Shown here: positions 33,631-43,643 of the stretch, one piece after another
How the letters are laid out: each line of letters starts with the position of its first letter
How positions within the stretch are numbered: position 1 is the stretch's first letter
Source of the DNA: Cacconaster sp045617505
GTDB taxonomy: Bacteria > Bacteroidota > Bacteroidia > Bacteroidales > UBA932
DNA: 64,000 nt
Assembly (NCBI GenBank): GCA_045617505.1
Contig: JAZLIS010000006.1
Coordinates: 1 to 64,000, forward strand
Direction: 5' to 3'
Translations under genes and position numbers: made by a program
The notes under the pieces: generated by a model
What the model was told of the DNA's origin: nothing
Databases searched by the model: none
Seen by the model: the letters and a program-made list of their open reading frames with translations, nothing else

Positions 33631-34905
33631 ATGCTGACACTGAAACTTCTCAGGGAGAATCCTGAATTCGTAATAGAGCGTCTGAAGGTAAAGCATTTTG
33701 ACGCTGAACAGATTGTCCGTGACATTATAGGTCTGGATGCCCGACGCCGTTCGCTGCAGACAGAACTTGACACCTGCCTTTCCAACCAGAAAACTCTCGC
33801 TTCCAAAATCGGAGGGCTGATGAAGGAGGGGAAACGGGCTGAGGCTGACGAGGTAAAGGGTGAGGTGGCCTCTCTTAAGGAGAAGTCAAAGGAGCTTGAA
33901 GAGAACCTTGCGGCAAGTCAGGCGGAGCAGGACAAGCTGCTGGTGCTTCTTCCCAACCTTCCCTGCGCCCAAGTGCCGGAAGGTGGGAGTGCCGAAGACA
34001 ATGTTGTCGTGAAGATGGGTGGCAAGACTCCGGAACTCGGAGATAATGCACTTCCTCACTGGGAACTGGTGAAGAAGCTCGACATCATCGACTTCGATCT
34101 CGGCGTGAAATTGACCGGAGCGGGTTTCCCTGTCTATAAAGGAAAAGGTGCACGCATCCAGAGAGCTCTCATCTCCTATTTCCTCGAAAAGAACACTGCG
34201 GCCGGATACGTTGAGTACCAGCCCCCCTATATGGTGAACGAAGCTTCCGGTTTCGGAACCGGCCAGCTCCCCGACAAGGAGGGTCAGATGTACTATGCCC
34301 CGCTGGACGGTTTCTATCTGGTTCCCACCGCCGAGGTGCCCGTCACCAATATCTATCGTGACGTCATTCTCAAAAAAGAGGATTTTCCCGTGAAGATGAC
34401 GGCATATACTCCCTGCTGGCGCAGGGAGGCGGGCTCATACGGCAAGGACGTGCGCGGACTGAACCGTCTGCATCAGTTTGACAAAGTGGAGATTGTCCGT
34501 CTGGAGCTGCCTGAGGACTCGTACGCCGCTCTCGATCAGATGGTGGCTCACGTGGAAACGCTTGTTCAGGAACTGGGCCTTCCTTACAGAATACTCAGGC
34601 TCTGTGGTGGCGATATGAGTTTCACTTCTGCAATCACCTACGATTTCGAGGTCTTTTCCGCGGCTCAGAAGCGCTGGCTGGAGGTGAGTTCAGTCTCAAA
34701 CTTCGAGTCATATCAGGCCAACAGGCTCAAGTTAAGATATAAAGATGATTCCGGCAAGACGGTTCTCGCACATACGCTCAACGGAAGTTCCCTCGCTCTC
34801 CCCAGAATTCTCGCGGCAATAATCGAGAACTACCAGACTCCGGACGGCAAAATCGTCGTTCCCGAAGTGCTGAGAAAATATACCGGCTTCGACGTCATTG
34901 ACTGA
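33631..34905 (+). CDS. serS: Seryl-tRNA synthetase
   Basis: Class II synthetase of 424 residues. The N-terminal half to about 105 is the tRNA-binding coiled coil (long alternating Lys/Glu helices). Motif 2 appears as PCWRREAGSYGKDVRGL and motif 3 as LNGSSLALPRILAAIIENYQ. I start at ATG 33631 (MLTLKLLRENPEF), which fits the family; the frame extends upstream only from a TTG. A TATATTTG -7 box lies 22 bases upstream. The stop shares a base with the ruvC start. Confidence 0.97.
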   Translation: MLTLKLLRENPEFVIERLKVKHFDAEQIVRDIIGLDARRRSLQTELDTCLSNQKTLASKIGGLMKEGKRAEADEVKGEVASLKEKSKELEENLAASQAEQDKLLVLLPNLPCAQVPEGGSAEDNVVVKMGGKTPELGDNALPHWELVKKLDIIDFDLGVKLTGAGFPVYKGKGARIQRALISYFLEKNTAAGYVEYQPPYMVNEASGFGTGQLPDKEGQMYYAPLDGFYLVPTAEVPVTNIYRDVILKKEDFPVKMTAYTPCWRREAGSYGKDVRGLNRLHQFDKVEIVRLELPEDSYAALDQMVAHVETLVQELGLPYRILRLCGGDMSFTSAITYDFEVFSAAQKRWLEVSSVSNFESYQANRLKLRYKDDSGKTVLAHTLNGSSLALPRILAAIIENYQTPDGKIVVPEVLRKYTGFDVID

Positions 34906-35468
34906 TGCAGGAAGCGCAGCGCATTGTAATGGGAATTGACCCCGGAACCAACATACTCGGTTACGGGGTCGTTCTGATTGACAGGCGCAGTGTACATTTC
35001 GTAGATGCGGGAGTGATTGACCTCAGAAAGGAGAAGGACCACTTTATCAAGCTGAAAAGAATCCTGAATGAGGTGGGTGCGCTGATTGAGCGCTACTCCC
35101 CGGATGATCTCGCGATAGAAGCTCCGTTCTACGGAAAGAACCCTCAGGTGATGCTCAAGCTCGGAAGAGCGCAGGGGACCGCCATTTCCGCTGCTCTCAG
35201 CAGGCAGATACCGGTTTTCGAGTATGCCCCCCGAAAGGTGAAGATGGCCATTACGGGGCGCGGCGACGCTTCCAAGGAGCAGGTGAAGATGCTGGTGGAA
35301 AAGACGTTGAAGACCGCTCTGGATATAAATTATCTGGATGCTTCAGACGCACTGGCCATTGCATTGTGCCATTTCTACCAGTTGACAAGTCCTCTTACGG
35401 ACACCTCTGCCTCCACAAGCTGGAAGGCTTTCGTGGAGGCTCATCCCCAGAGGGTGAAAAAAGATTGA
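34905..35468 (+). CDS. ruvC: Holliday junction endonuclease RuvC
   Basis: 187-residue resolvase that cuts Holliday junctions with RuvAB. The four acidic catalytic residues are seen in GIDPGTNILGYG, LAIEAPFYG, and DASDALAIALCH. Starts on the A of the serS stop (TGATG), implying coupling. RuvA and RuvB are not in the window. Confidence 0.96.
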   Translation: MQEAQRIVMGIDPGTNILGYGVVLIDRRSVHFVDAGVIDLRKEKDHFIKLKRILNEVGALIERYSPDDLAIEAPFYGKNPQVMLKLGRAQGTAISAALSRQIPVFEYAPRKVKMAITGRGDASKEQVKMLVEKTLKTALDINYLDASDALAIALCHFYQLTSPLTDTSASTSWKAFVEAHPQRVKKD

Positions 35469-35480
35469 CTCCGGCTTTAC

Positions 35481-35518
35481 TTTTGACTGCCGAGTCAGTC
35501 AAAATATCCGGTTTTTTT
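35481..35518 (+). terminator. Terminator after ruvC
   Basis: TTTTGACTG (35481-35489) pairs with CAGTCAAAA (35496-35504), a 9-bp stem with a CCGAGT loop; a T-run follows at 35512-35518 after a short spacer. It lies between ruvC and the barrel gene. Confidence 0.6.
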
Positions 35519-35531
35519 ATTTGATGCCATT

Positions 35532-38480
35532 ATGAAAGAGATTTACAGGAGATTCATATACATATCCGTTCTTATTTTGCTGTTTCCTTTTGCCGCAAAG
35601 GCCGACGGTTACTCCCTCAGGATGAAATTCGTCGATGCCAAGAACGGGGTGGGGGTGGAGTTCGCGACGGTCTCCCTCTCGAAGAAGGGTTCTGACAAAG
35701 TTTTCAAATATACCCAGACCGACGCACAGGGGAATGCCGTGATGAAGGATATCCCCGAGGGTGTCTATATTCTGAAGGGAATACTGCTTGGATACAACGA
35801 TTATTCGGGCGAGGTGGATGTACGCAAGAGTCAGAATCTCGGGGAACTGAAGATGTCGGTTCAGGCCGAATTCATCAAGGGAGCGATGGTGACGGAGGTA
35901 GGCAACCCAATAGTCGTCAAGAAGGATACCATCGAGCACAATGTTTCCCTGATGCACGTGTCGGATAATGACGTCCTTGAGGACCTGCTGAAAAAAATCC
36001 CTGGAGTGGAGGTGAACAGCGACGGCAGCATAACGGCAAACGGAAAGACAATAAACAAGATACAGATTGACGGAAAGGAATTTTTTACGAATGACCCGTC
36101 TCTGGCAAGCAAGAACCTTCCGGCCAAAATAGTCGAGAAGGTGCGCGTGGTGGAGAAGAAATCCGACCAGGCCCGCTTCACCGGCATTGATGATGGAGAG
36201 GAGGAGACGGTGCTTGATCTGGGTATAAAGAAAGGGATGATGAACGGTTGGCTGGGCAACTTCAGCGCCGGAGGCGGTATGGATGTGCGCAGCGCGGGGA
36301 TAGAAGGGGAGTCTGTCAATAACGATTTCCGCTATCAGGGTTCCGCTCTGACAGCCAATTTCACGGACAAGAGCCAGATAGCTGTGATAGGCAACATCAA
36401 CAACACCAATAACCGCGGATTTCAGGATATGATGGCTTCCACGATGGGAGGGATGCGCGGCGGTGGAATGCGCGGTGGAAACGGCAGCGGAATCTCCAAC
36501 TCATTTATGCTTGGCGGCAACGGGGGATATACCTTCAAGGACAAATCCGAGCTTGTGGGTAATGTGATGGGGAACGGCAACAGAAGGTACGTTGAGGAGA
36601 GCACCGCAAGAACAACCTATAACAGTGACGGTTCCACATTGTTCGCTACCGAAGATGGTACAAATCGGAACAATACTTACGGAGTGAGGGCGGGAGGCCG
36701 CGCCGAAATCAACCTTTCAGAAAATGCCTCTCTGATAGTCGAGCCCAGTTTCAGATATGGTTGGGGAGACTACGAGGAGAAGAATATATTCGCTACGGAC
36801 AAGACCCTTGCAGGGGGAGATAAATACAAGGTCAATGACGGCTCCAGCCTTTCAACCGGCAAGAGCAACTCCGTCAACGCCGACGGCAGAATCGTCTATC
36901 GTCAGAAATTGGGAAAACCGGGGCGAACCCTTTCAGTCAATGCGAGATATCAGTTCTCCGACACCAAGTTGGACGGTTCCAACTACTCGCTTACCAATGC
37001 ATATACCGAGCCGGACGCTGCCGGGCGTCAGGCTTCCGATTCCACTCTGGTTGACCAGAAGTTCAACCAGAAGTCCAACTCCAACTCAATCAATGCACGG
37101 TTCTCCTATACGGAACCTCTCGGCAAGAATTTCTACCTCGAAGGTAATTACCGCATCCGCTATTCGAACAACAATTCAACCAAGGACACTTACGGACGGG
37201 ACGGCAGCGGAGCATATACCCGCAAGGATGACCTCTACTCAAGCAACGTCACAAACAGGTACGTGAATCATAGCGCCGGCCTCAATCTGATGAAGCAGGA
37301 GGAGAAGTTCAATCTCACTGTCGGGGCGACAATCGAGCCCAACACCACCGTCAACACCACCGCCGGGGCGCGGATTGATACGTCTCTCACCCTCAAGGTA
37401 CTGAACTGGTCGCCGAACGCCAGATTCGACTATAACTTCTCGGACCACAGGATGCTTCGCATCAACTATCGCGGCAACAGCGGCCAGCCTTCCATCAACC
37501 AGTTGATGCCTATCCCCGACAACTCCAACCCGCAGCGTCAGGTCCTTGGAAATATGGGTCTGAATCCCTCTTTCACTCACGATTTGAGGACGATGTACAG
37601 GGCGACCAATATGGAGACATTCTCATCCATACACGCGGAACTCAACGGAAGTTACAAGCCCAGAAGCATCGTCAACGCCTCCTGGACCGATGCGGCTGGA
37701 GTACAATATTCAGTGCCGATGAACTACGAGAAGGCAACCTACTCAGCGAACGGTATGTTTATGTTCAATTCACCGCTCGGAAAGAGCAAATTCTCGATAA
37801 TGTCCTTCACAAGACTGAACTACAGTAACGGCGTCTCTTTTGTGGGTGACAGCGACATAGACCCCACGGACAAGTCTTCATATCTGAATCTCGACAACTA
37901 CACCTCCAACAGATACCAGAATGTCTCCGCAATGGAGAACCTGCGTCTGACATACCGCAGCACCATCTGGGAGGCATCACTAGGGGGTAACGTCAACTAT
38001 TCTCAGGCGTTCTATGAGATAGCGGACAAGAACAGGGACGCAACCTGGACCAACAGCATCATCGGCAACATTGTGCTCAATTCCGAGATTATCAGTTTCT
38101 CGACCGATGCCAGATACACTTTCTACAAAGGATATTCCAACGGGTACAATGACCCAAATCTGGTGTGGAACGCCGAAATCAGCAAGCAGTTGTTCAAGAA
38201 CAGTATGACCGTCGCCGTCAAGGCGTATGACATTCTCAACCAGAGCCGGAACACCTTCCGTACAACAACCGACAATTACGTTCTCGACACACGGAACAAC
38301 ACCCTGGGCCGCTATGTGGTGCTTACACTCACATACCGTTTCGGAAACTTCGGCGGGAGGAAGTCTGTGGGAATGAGAGGACACGGCCCCGGAATGGGCG
38401 GAGGATATGGCTCCGGTGGTCCCGGAATGGGCGGAGGACGCGGTCCCGGCGGTCCGGGAATGGGTGGCGGAAGGCCCTAA
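35532..38480 (+). CDS. TonB-receptor-like outer membrane barrel with Gly-rich tail
   Basis: 982-residue outer-membrane protein. The signal peptide ends near AAKADG. A carboxypeptidase-regulatory-like domain follows (about 25-115: MKFVDAKNGVGVEFATVSL), then a plug-like region with KIPGVEVNSDGSITANGKTIN, and a large barrel of the OMP_b-brl_3 type. Two features stand out: a Gly/Met/Arg-rich insert (GGMRGGGMRGGNGSG, near 305) and a C-terminal tail after YRFGNF made of repeated GPGMGGG. Function is likely a transporter or surface receptor without a SusD partner. The gene converges on rluD and overlaps its stop by 4 bases. Confidence 0.85.
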   Translation: MKEIYRRFIYISVLILLFPFAAKADGYSLRMKFVDAKNGVGVEFATVSLSKKGSDKVFKYTQTDAQGNAVMKDIPEGVYILKGILLGYNDYSGEVDVRKSQNLGELKMSVQAEFIKGAMVTEVGNPIVVKKDTIEHNVSLMHVSDNDVLEDLLKKIPGVEVNSDGSITANGKTINKIQIDGKEFFTNDPSLASKNLPAKIVEKVRVVEKKSDQARFTGIDDGEEETVLDLGIKKGMMNGWLGNFSAGGGMDVRSAGIEGESVNNDFRYQGSALTANFTDKSQIAVIGNINNTNNRGFQDMMASTMGGMRGGGMRGGNGSGISNSFMLGGNGGYTFKDKSELVGNVMGNGNRRYVEESTARTTYNSDGSTLFATEDGTNRNNTYGVRAGGRAEINLSENASLIVEPSFRYGWGDYEEKNIFATDKTLAGGDKYKVNDGSSLSTGKSNSVNADGRIVYRQKLGKPGRTLSVNARYQFSDTKLDGSNYSLTNAYTEPDAAGRQASDSTLVDQKFNQKSNSNSINARFSYTEPLGKNFYLEGNYRIRYSNNNSTKDTYGRDGSGAYTRKDDLYSSNVTNRYVNHSAGLNLMKQEEKFNLTVGATIEPNTTVNTTAGARIDTSLTLKVLNWSPNARFDYNFSDHRMLRINYRGNSGQPSINQLMPIPDNSNPQRQVLGNMGLNPSFTHDLRTMYRATNMETFSSIHAELNGSYKPRSIVNASWTDAAGVQYSVPMNYEKATYSANGMFMFNSPLGKSKFSIMSFTRLNYSNGVSFVGDSDIDPTDKSSYLNLDNYTSNRYQNVSAMENLRLTYRSTIWEASLGGNVNYSQAFYEIADKNRDATWTNSIIGNIVLNSEIISFSTDARYTFYKGYSNGYNDPNLVWNAEISKQLFKNSMTVAVKAYDILNQSRNTFRTTTDNYVLDTRNNTLGRYVVLTLTYRFGNFGGRKSVGMRGHGPGMGGGYGSGGPGMGGGRGPGGPGMGGGRP

Positions 38481-39535
38481 CGGGCTGCATAGCCGCGCCA
38501 TTTCTCAATGGCGGCATTCATATCTTTGGGAATCGGACAGGAGAAACTGACTGTCTTGCCGCTCCTCGGATGGGTGAATCCAAGGGTTGCGGCGTGAAGC
38601 GCCTGTCTGGGGAGAAGTTCGAAGCAGTTGTCGATGAATTGCCTGTATTTGGAATAGAGAGTTCCCTTTAGAATCCTGTCCCCTCCGTAGCGTTCATCGT
38701 TGAACAGTGGATGACCGATATGGTTCATATGCACCCTGATCTGATGCGTGCGGCCTGTCTCCAGAACACATTCCACAAGAGTCACGTAGCCGAAGCGTTC
38801 GATTACCCTGTAGTGGGTAACGGCGTGCTTTCCCTCCGAACCGTCCGGAAATACCTTGAACCTCAGCCTGTCGTTGGGGTCACGGCCGATGTTGCCGTCA
38901 ATCACTCCGCTCTCCTCCTCGATATTGCCCCATACAAGGGCTATGTATTTCCTCTCTATGGTGTGGTAGAAGAACTGCTTTGCGAGTGATATCTGTGCTT
39001 CGTCCGTCTTTGTCACCACCAGCAGCCCGGAAGTGTCCTTGTCAATTCTGTGGACCAGCATCCCCATTCTCTCATCCTGCTGGGGAGTCCCTTTCTCGAT
39101 GCCCAGATGGTACGCCAGAGCGTTGACAAGTGTTCCGCTGTAATGGCCGTGGCCGGGATGTACGACCAGACCTGCCGGCTTGTTCAGTACAATCAGGTCA
39201 TCATCTTCATAGACAATGTCCAGCGGAATGGGCTCGGGGGAGGCATCGAATCCGTGGTGCTCGAAAGGCATCACAATCGTTATCACGTCCAGAGGCTTCA
39301 CTTTGTAGTTGGCCTTGACAACACGGTCGTTCACCCGGACATATTCCGCGTCAATTGCAAGTTGTATGCGGTGGCGCGAGGTGCGCTCCATCTTTTCAGT
39401 GATGTATTTGTCAATCCGGAGCAGGGACTGGCCCTTGTCCACGACAAACCTGTAGTGCTCATACATTGGCACCTCTTCTTCAAGAACGGCCTCTTCCGCC
39501 GGCTCGAAATTCAGAATCTCCTCTTCCGGGTTCAA
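38477..39535 (-). CDS. rluD: RluD-family rRNA pseudouridine synthase
   Basis: 352-residue enzyme making pseudouridine in rRNA. It has an N-terminal acidic leader, an S4 domain (about 35-85, RIDKYITEKM...RVNDRVVKANYKVKPLD) and the catalytic domain with HRIDKDTSGLLVVTKT, where the Asp is catalytic, plus ETGRTHQIRVH. Length and S4 presence fit RluD (23S helix 69), though other RluA-type targets are possible. It lies two bases after the PASTA gene on the same strand, an arrangement common in Bacteroidota. Confidence 0.93.
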   Translation of the reverse strand: MNPEEEILNFEPAEEAVLEEEVPMYEHYRFVVDKGQSLLRIDKYITEKMERTSRHRIQLAIDAEYVRVNDRVVKANYKVKPLDVITIVMPFEHHGFDASPEPIPLDIVYEDDDLIVLNKPAGLVVHPGHGHYSGTLVNALAYHLGIEKGTPQQDERMGMLVHRIDKDTSGLLVVTKTDEAQISLAKQFFYHTIERKYIALVWGNIEEESGVIDGNIGRDPNDRLRFKVFPDGSEGKHAVTHYRVIERFGYVTLVECVLETGRTHQIRVHMNHIGHPLFNDERYGGDRILKGTLYSKYRQFIDNCFELLPRQALHAATLGFTHPRSGKTVSFSCPIPKDMNAAIEKWRGYAAR

Positions 39536-39537
39536 TA

Positions 39538-40341
39538 TTATTCCTGTTTCAAAGTTGCCGCAGCCACTTTTGCCTGGCTGGCCGTGAGCGAAATGTTCAC
39601 TCGTGTCCCCATAGCTACGGATGAATCCCGCTCCGATGACGGTTCCTGACTATAGACAAGAGCCGCGGCAGAGTCCTCGTATGTCTTGACGGTCTCGTCG
39701 TAGCGCACTTTTCCCAGATTCAGGGAATTGTCGATGATGTTGTCGAAGGCCACACTGAATGTGTATCCTATCAGGTGGGGGATGTAGGTTGTGCTGTTCT
39801 CAGGGTCCAGACCGAGGACAAGGTCTATTCTGCTTTCTGAGGCTACCTGCGTTCCTGCACTTATCGTACGTCCGTTGTATTTCTGCTCGAGCACGTTGTT
39901 CGTGGCGATATCCTCCTTGTATGAAAGGGTTCCGATGGAGAGACCCTTTTCCTGCAGTTCGGTACGGGCCTGCCTCAAAGAGAGCCCGACAAGGTTGGGC
40001 ATTTTGACTTTCTTCGTCTGCATAGCATTGATTGTAAGCAGTATGCGCCTTCCTTCCTTAACTTTGCTTCCAGGTGCGGGATTCTGGGAATATATGGCTC
40101 CGCGAGGCATCCTCGACACATACACGGAGTCGGTGATGTCCAGCCTGAATTTGGCTTGCGATGCCATCCTGCCGGCTTCTTCAATCGATTTGGAAGTGAA
40201 GTCCGGAACATCTATCTCCTGACCGTGCCTTGTCCGCAGCGACAGAAACAGCTGCGCCGCAAGGGTAATGCCGATAATCACAAGTGCAGCCGCGATGAGG
40301 TTCTTCAAAAACCACCTGTCCTTATTTTTCTTTTTTGCCAT
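39538..40341 (-). CDS. PASTA-domain membrane protein
   Basis: 267 residues from MAKKKNKDRW (five codons inside the longest frame). A basic cytoplasmic start is followed by one membrane helix (LIAAALVIIGITLAAQLFL) and three PASTA domains of about 65 residues (ID­VPDFTSKSIEEA, VKMPNLVGLSLRQA, TYIPHLIGYTFSVA). PASTA domains bind peptidoglycan or beta-lactam-like ligands, but no kinase or transpeptidase domain is attached. Probably a periplasm-facing anchor. Directly upstream of rluD, likely one transcript. Confidence 0.88.
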   Translation of the reverse strand: MAKKKNKDRWFLKNLIAAALVIIGITLAAQLFLSLRTRHGQEIDVPDFTSKSIEEAGRMASQAKFRLDITDSVYVSRMPRGAIYSQNPAPGSKVKEGRRILLTINAMQTKKVKMPNLVGLSLRQARTELQEKGLSIGTLSYKEDIATNNVLEQKYNGRTISAGTQVASESRIDLVLGLDPENSTTYIPHLIGYTFSVAFDNIIDNSLNLGKVRYDETVKTYEDSAAALVYSQEPSSERDSSVAMGTRVNISLTASQAKVAAATLKQE

Positions 40342-40387
40342 ACTCCGAAATGTCATATAGAATTTGACAAAATTAAGAAATAAATCT

Positions 40388-40395
40388 TAAATTTG
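40388..40395 (+). promoter_or_regulatory. -7 box for the GH106 gene
   Basis: TAAATTTG matches TAnnTTTG; a TTTG lies 21 bases further upstream (40363-40366), slightly longer than the usual 19-20. The leader to ATG 40470 would be about 70 bases. It lies in the 128-base divergent gap with the PASTA gene. Confidence 0.45.
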
Positions 40396-40469
40396 AATTT
40401 CTGATACTTATCAATGTGAAATTGAACAGATTCATCTTAACCGACAACTTGAGAAATAATTTTTCGTTT

Positions 40470-43400
40470 ATGAAAAAATCATTGGCAATTCTTTCGTTTT
40501 TTGCCTTGTTGTGCGGATGTGCGCAGGGTGAAATATCCGTCTCCGAAGTGGAGAAGGAATTCAACAATGTACCCGATGACATCCGTATCGGAGTCTATTG
40601 GTACTGGCTTGACGGCAATGTCTCAAAGGAGGGTGTCGTCGAGGACCTCTATGCGATGAAGGCTGCAGGCATAGGCCGCGCTTACATTGGAGACATAGGC
40701 GGAGAAGGACCCGCCGGTGGCCCTGTTGCATTCCAGTCGGACGAATGGTGGGATGTGGTCCACACTGCCCTTAAGACGGCCTCAGAACTGGACATAGAAA
40801 TAGGAATGTTCAATTCTCCGGGATGGAGCCAGTCCGGAGGGCCCTGGGTGAGCGAAGACCAGTCAATGCGCCGTGTGGCATTTGAGGATACCCTTGTCAA
40901 GGGTGACGGAACAGCCGCGAGCATAACTCTCCCGGACGTTCCCACGCATAGAATCATAAAGGCTTTTGCATATCCTGCGATAAAGGAGACTTGTAAGGAA
41001 TGGACTCTCCAAACCGAAGGACCCTCTTCCAATTGCCGATCTTCCATCCGTCTGGAGACCGGCACACCGATGACCGCCCGCTCCCTTATGGTCACAAGCG
41101 ATGATGATATCGAAGGCTGGGCCAGAATTTCCAAAGGTGACGAAGTCCTCAGGAAATTCTACTTCAACCGCAGCAATCACACCATCCACGTGGGCTTCAT
41201 TCCTTCTGCATATCAGATAATTTCCCTGCCCGATGTTGAAGGAGATGATTTCACCTTCTCCATTGAGACACAGGATGAAGGCCTTCTCCGAATCGCTCTG
41301 AGCGATGTTCCGTATATGGAAGAATATGCAGAGAAGACATTCGCCAAGATGTTCCAGAGTACTCTTCCTCCCTGGGATTTCTATATGTGGGACACCCAAG
41401 CAGCATCAAACGGTGCCAAGATTGACAGCAAGTCCGTCATTGACCTTGCAGATTTCATCTCCGCAGACGGCAGGACCATAGAATGGAATGCTCCGGAAGG
41501 GGAATGGACAGTAGTGACCGCATATGCCGTCACTACGGGCGCACTCAATGCTCCGGCCGTTCCTGCAGCGACAGGACTTGAAGCGGACAAGATGAGCAAG
41601 GAACATATACGCGCCCATTTCGATGCTTATACCGGAGAAATCCTCCGCCGCATTCCCGCTGAAGACAGGAAAAGTTTCAAGTTCTCCATTTTGGACAGTT
41701 ACGAGATGGGTGGTCAGAACTGGACCGATGGTATGGCGGAAGAGTTTGAGCAGGTCTATGGTTATGACATGCTCCGCTTTCTCCCCGTACTGCAAGGCTA
41801 TATAGTTGATAGCGAAGAGGAATCCGAACGTTTCCTCTGGGATATGAGAAGACTTGTGGCCGACAAGGTGGCATACGACTATGTGGGAGGTCTGAAGGAA
41901 GTAAGCAATGAACACGGCCTGCAGACCTGGCTTGAAAACTACGGCCACTGGGGATTCCCCGGAGAATTCCTTCTCTACGGTGGTCAGAGCGACGGCGTCG
42001 CCGGAGAATTCTGGGCAGGAGAAGAAGGCCGTCTTGAAGGCACGGAACTTAAGGACGCCGCTTCCTGTGGGCACATTTACGGCAAGAAACAGATTTGGGC
42101 TGAATCCAGCACCAGCGGCGATATGCCGTTCCAACGGGGTCCGGATATGCTCAAGAAGCGAGTGGATCGTTCCTTCGCACTCGGCATCAACAACACTCTG
42201 CTTCACGTCTATATCACCCAGCCAAACGATGTGGTACCCGGAATCAATGCCTGGTTCGGCACGGAATTCAACCGCAGCAACACCTGGTTCAGTTCAACTA
42301 ATCTTTATACTGATTATCTGAGAAGGTGCAACTACGTCCTCCAGCAGGGAAGATATGTGGCGGACTTGGCTTATTTCATCGGTGAAGACGCTCCCAAGAT
42401 GGCGGGTGACTGCACTCCGGAACTGCCGGAAGGGTATTCTCACGACTTCATCAACGCGGAAGTGCTGCGCGACCATTCTCATATCAGGAACGGGGAACTC
42501 GTGCTGGACAGCGGTATGAGATACCGGGTACTGGTTCTTCCTGCGCAGAAGACAATGCGTCCGGAAATGCTTGAAGTCATAGCCGGACTCGTTGAAAGCG
42601 GCCTTATGGTGGTGGGCCCCGCTCCCGAAAAATCACCCAGTCTGAAGAATTGGCCTGAGGCCGACAATGCCGTGCGCGAACTGGCGGCAAAACTTTGGAA
42701 CAGCCCCGAGGCTCCCTATAGCACCTATGGAAAAGGCAAGGTCTATGGAGATGATATCAATCTTGGAGAGTTGCTCAAGGGGATGGGCATAGAACCCGAC
42801 TGCCTCGTCTCCAATGAAAATGCAGTTGTCGATTTCCTCCACAGAACACTTGCGGACGCCGAGGTTTATTTCCTGACCAACCAGGGTGAGGAGGCCGTCA
42901 GTACGGAACTTTATATCCGCGATTCGGGATATTCCGAAGCTGAACTCTGGGATGCGGTGACGGGATATGTACGGGGCCTTCCCTGCACAAAGGAGAACGG
43001 GAGGCTTAAAGTATCCATCAACTTTGAAAAGAATGGCAGCGCATTCGTAGTGTTCCGCAAGGGAGCAAAACCGATTCTCGCCGCGTCAAGCACGGAAAGC
43101 ACGGAAATCACTTCTCCATGGAAAGTGACATTCGATGCCGTAGCCGGCAATGAAGGCTTCTCCGTGACATTGGACAAACCCGGTGATTGGGCGGCATCCG
43201 CAGATGAGCGCATACGCTACTTTTCCGGGACAGCCCATTACAGCACCACATTCTCCCTTGACGATGCTTCCGCTAAGCTTGTGGAGCTCTCTCTTGGAAA
43301 GGTGATGGTAGTTGGAAACGTTAAAGTGAACGGGCAATATGCGGGTGGTGTATGGACTGCACCATACAAACTCGACATTACAGACTTCGTGCACGAAGGG

Positions 43401-43571
43401 GAGAACACACTCCAGATAGAAGTGACCAACAACTGGGTCAACCGCCTGATTGGAGACAACAGGCTTCCGGAGAATGAAAGAGGTACCTGGACATACAGGA
43501 ACCCCGGTTCAAGCGCTCCGCTCCAGCAGTCAGGAATAACAGGACCGGTATGCCTGATTGTGAGCCGGTAA
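40470..43571 (+). CDS. GH106-like alpha-L-rhamnosidase lipoprotein
   Basis: Secreted enzyme of 1033 residues. Start at ATG 40470 gives a lipoprotein signal MKKSLAILSFFALLCGC; the longer frame begins with GTG. Early GH106 landmarks are IRIGVYWYWLDGNVSKEGVVEDLYAMKAAGIGRA (first barrel strand region), FNSPGWSQSGGPW and FKFSILDSYEMGGQNWT. The tail contains a galactose-binding-like beta-sandwich (about 900-1030, LGKVMVVGNVKVNGQYAGGVWTAPY). The family releases alpha-L-rhamnose from pectic and arabinogalactan-type glycans. Begins a carbohydrate locus that continues with GH3 and GH127. The exact linkage is inference. Confidence 0.85.
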   Translation: MKKSLAILSFFALLCGCAQGEISVSEVEKEFNNVPDDIRIGVYWYWLDGNVSKEGVVEDLYAMKAAGIGRAYIGDIGGEGPAGGPVAFQSDEWWDVVHTALKTASELDIEIGMFNSPGWSQSGGPWVSEDQSMRRVAFEDTLVKGDGTAASITLPDVPTHRIIKAFAYPAIKETCKEWTLQTEGPSSNCRSSIRLETGTPMTARSLMVTSDDDIEGWARISKGDEVLRKFYFNRSNHTIHVGFIPSAYQIISLPDVEGDDFTFSIETQDEGLLRIALSDVPYMEEYAEKTFAKMFQSTLPPWDFYMWDTQAASNGAKIDSKSVIDLADFISADGRTIEWNAPEGEWTVVTAYAVTTGALNAPAVPAATGLEADKMSKEHIRAHFDAYTGEILRRIPAEDRKSFKFSILDSYEMGGQNWTDGMAEEFEQVYGYDMLRFLPVLQGYIVDSEEESERFLWDMRRLVADKVAYDYVGGLKEVSNEHGLQTWLENYGHWGFPGEFLLYGGQSDGVAGEFWAGEEGRLEGTELKDAASCGHIYGKKQIWAESSTSGDMPFQRGPDMLKKRVDRSFALGINNTLLHVYITQPNDVVPGINAWFGTEFNRSNTWFSSTNLYTDYLRRCNYVLQQGRYVADLAYFIGEDAPKMAGDCTPELPEGYSHDFINAEVLRDHSHIRNGELVLDSGMRYRVLVLPAQKTMRPEMLEVIAGLVESGLMVVGPAPEKSPSLKNWPEADNAVRELAAKLWNSPEAPYSTYGKGKVYGDDINLGELLKGMGIEPDCLVSNENAVVDFLHRTLADAEVYFLTNQGEEAVSTELYIRDSGYSEAELWDAVTGYVRGLPCTKENGRLKVSINFEKNGSAFVVFRKGAKPILAASSTESTEITSPWKVTFDAVAGNEGFSVTLDKPGDWAASADERIRYFSGTAHYSTTFSLDDASAKLVELSLGKVMVVGNVKVNGQYAGGVWTAPYKLDITDFVHEGENTLQIEVTNNWVNRLIGDNRLPENERGTWTYRNPGSSAPLQQSGITGPVCLIVSR

Positions 43572-43643
43572 TCCCTGTCTGTCCGGATGGTGTGGACAAG
43601 TGAATCTTTGAGTATCAATGCAATGTTCCCTGGCTGACGGAAG

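Noticed and set aside
36430..36500. Possible tandem repeat array or CRISPR in the barrel gene
   Set aside because: It is a coding Gly/Met/Arg-rich stretch with irregular units; no spacers or cas genes occur in the window.
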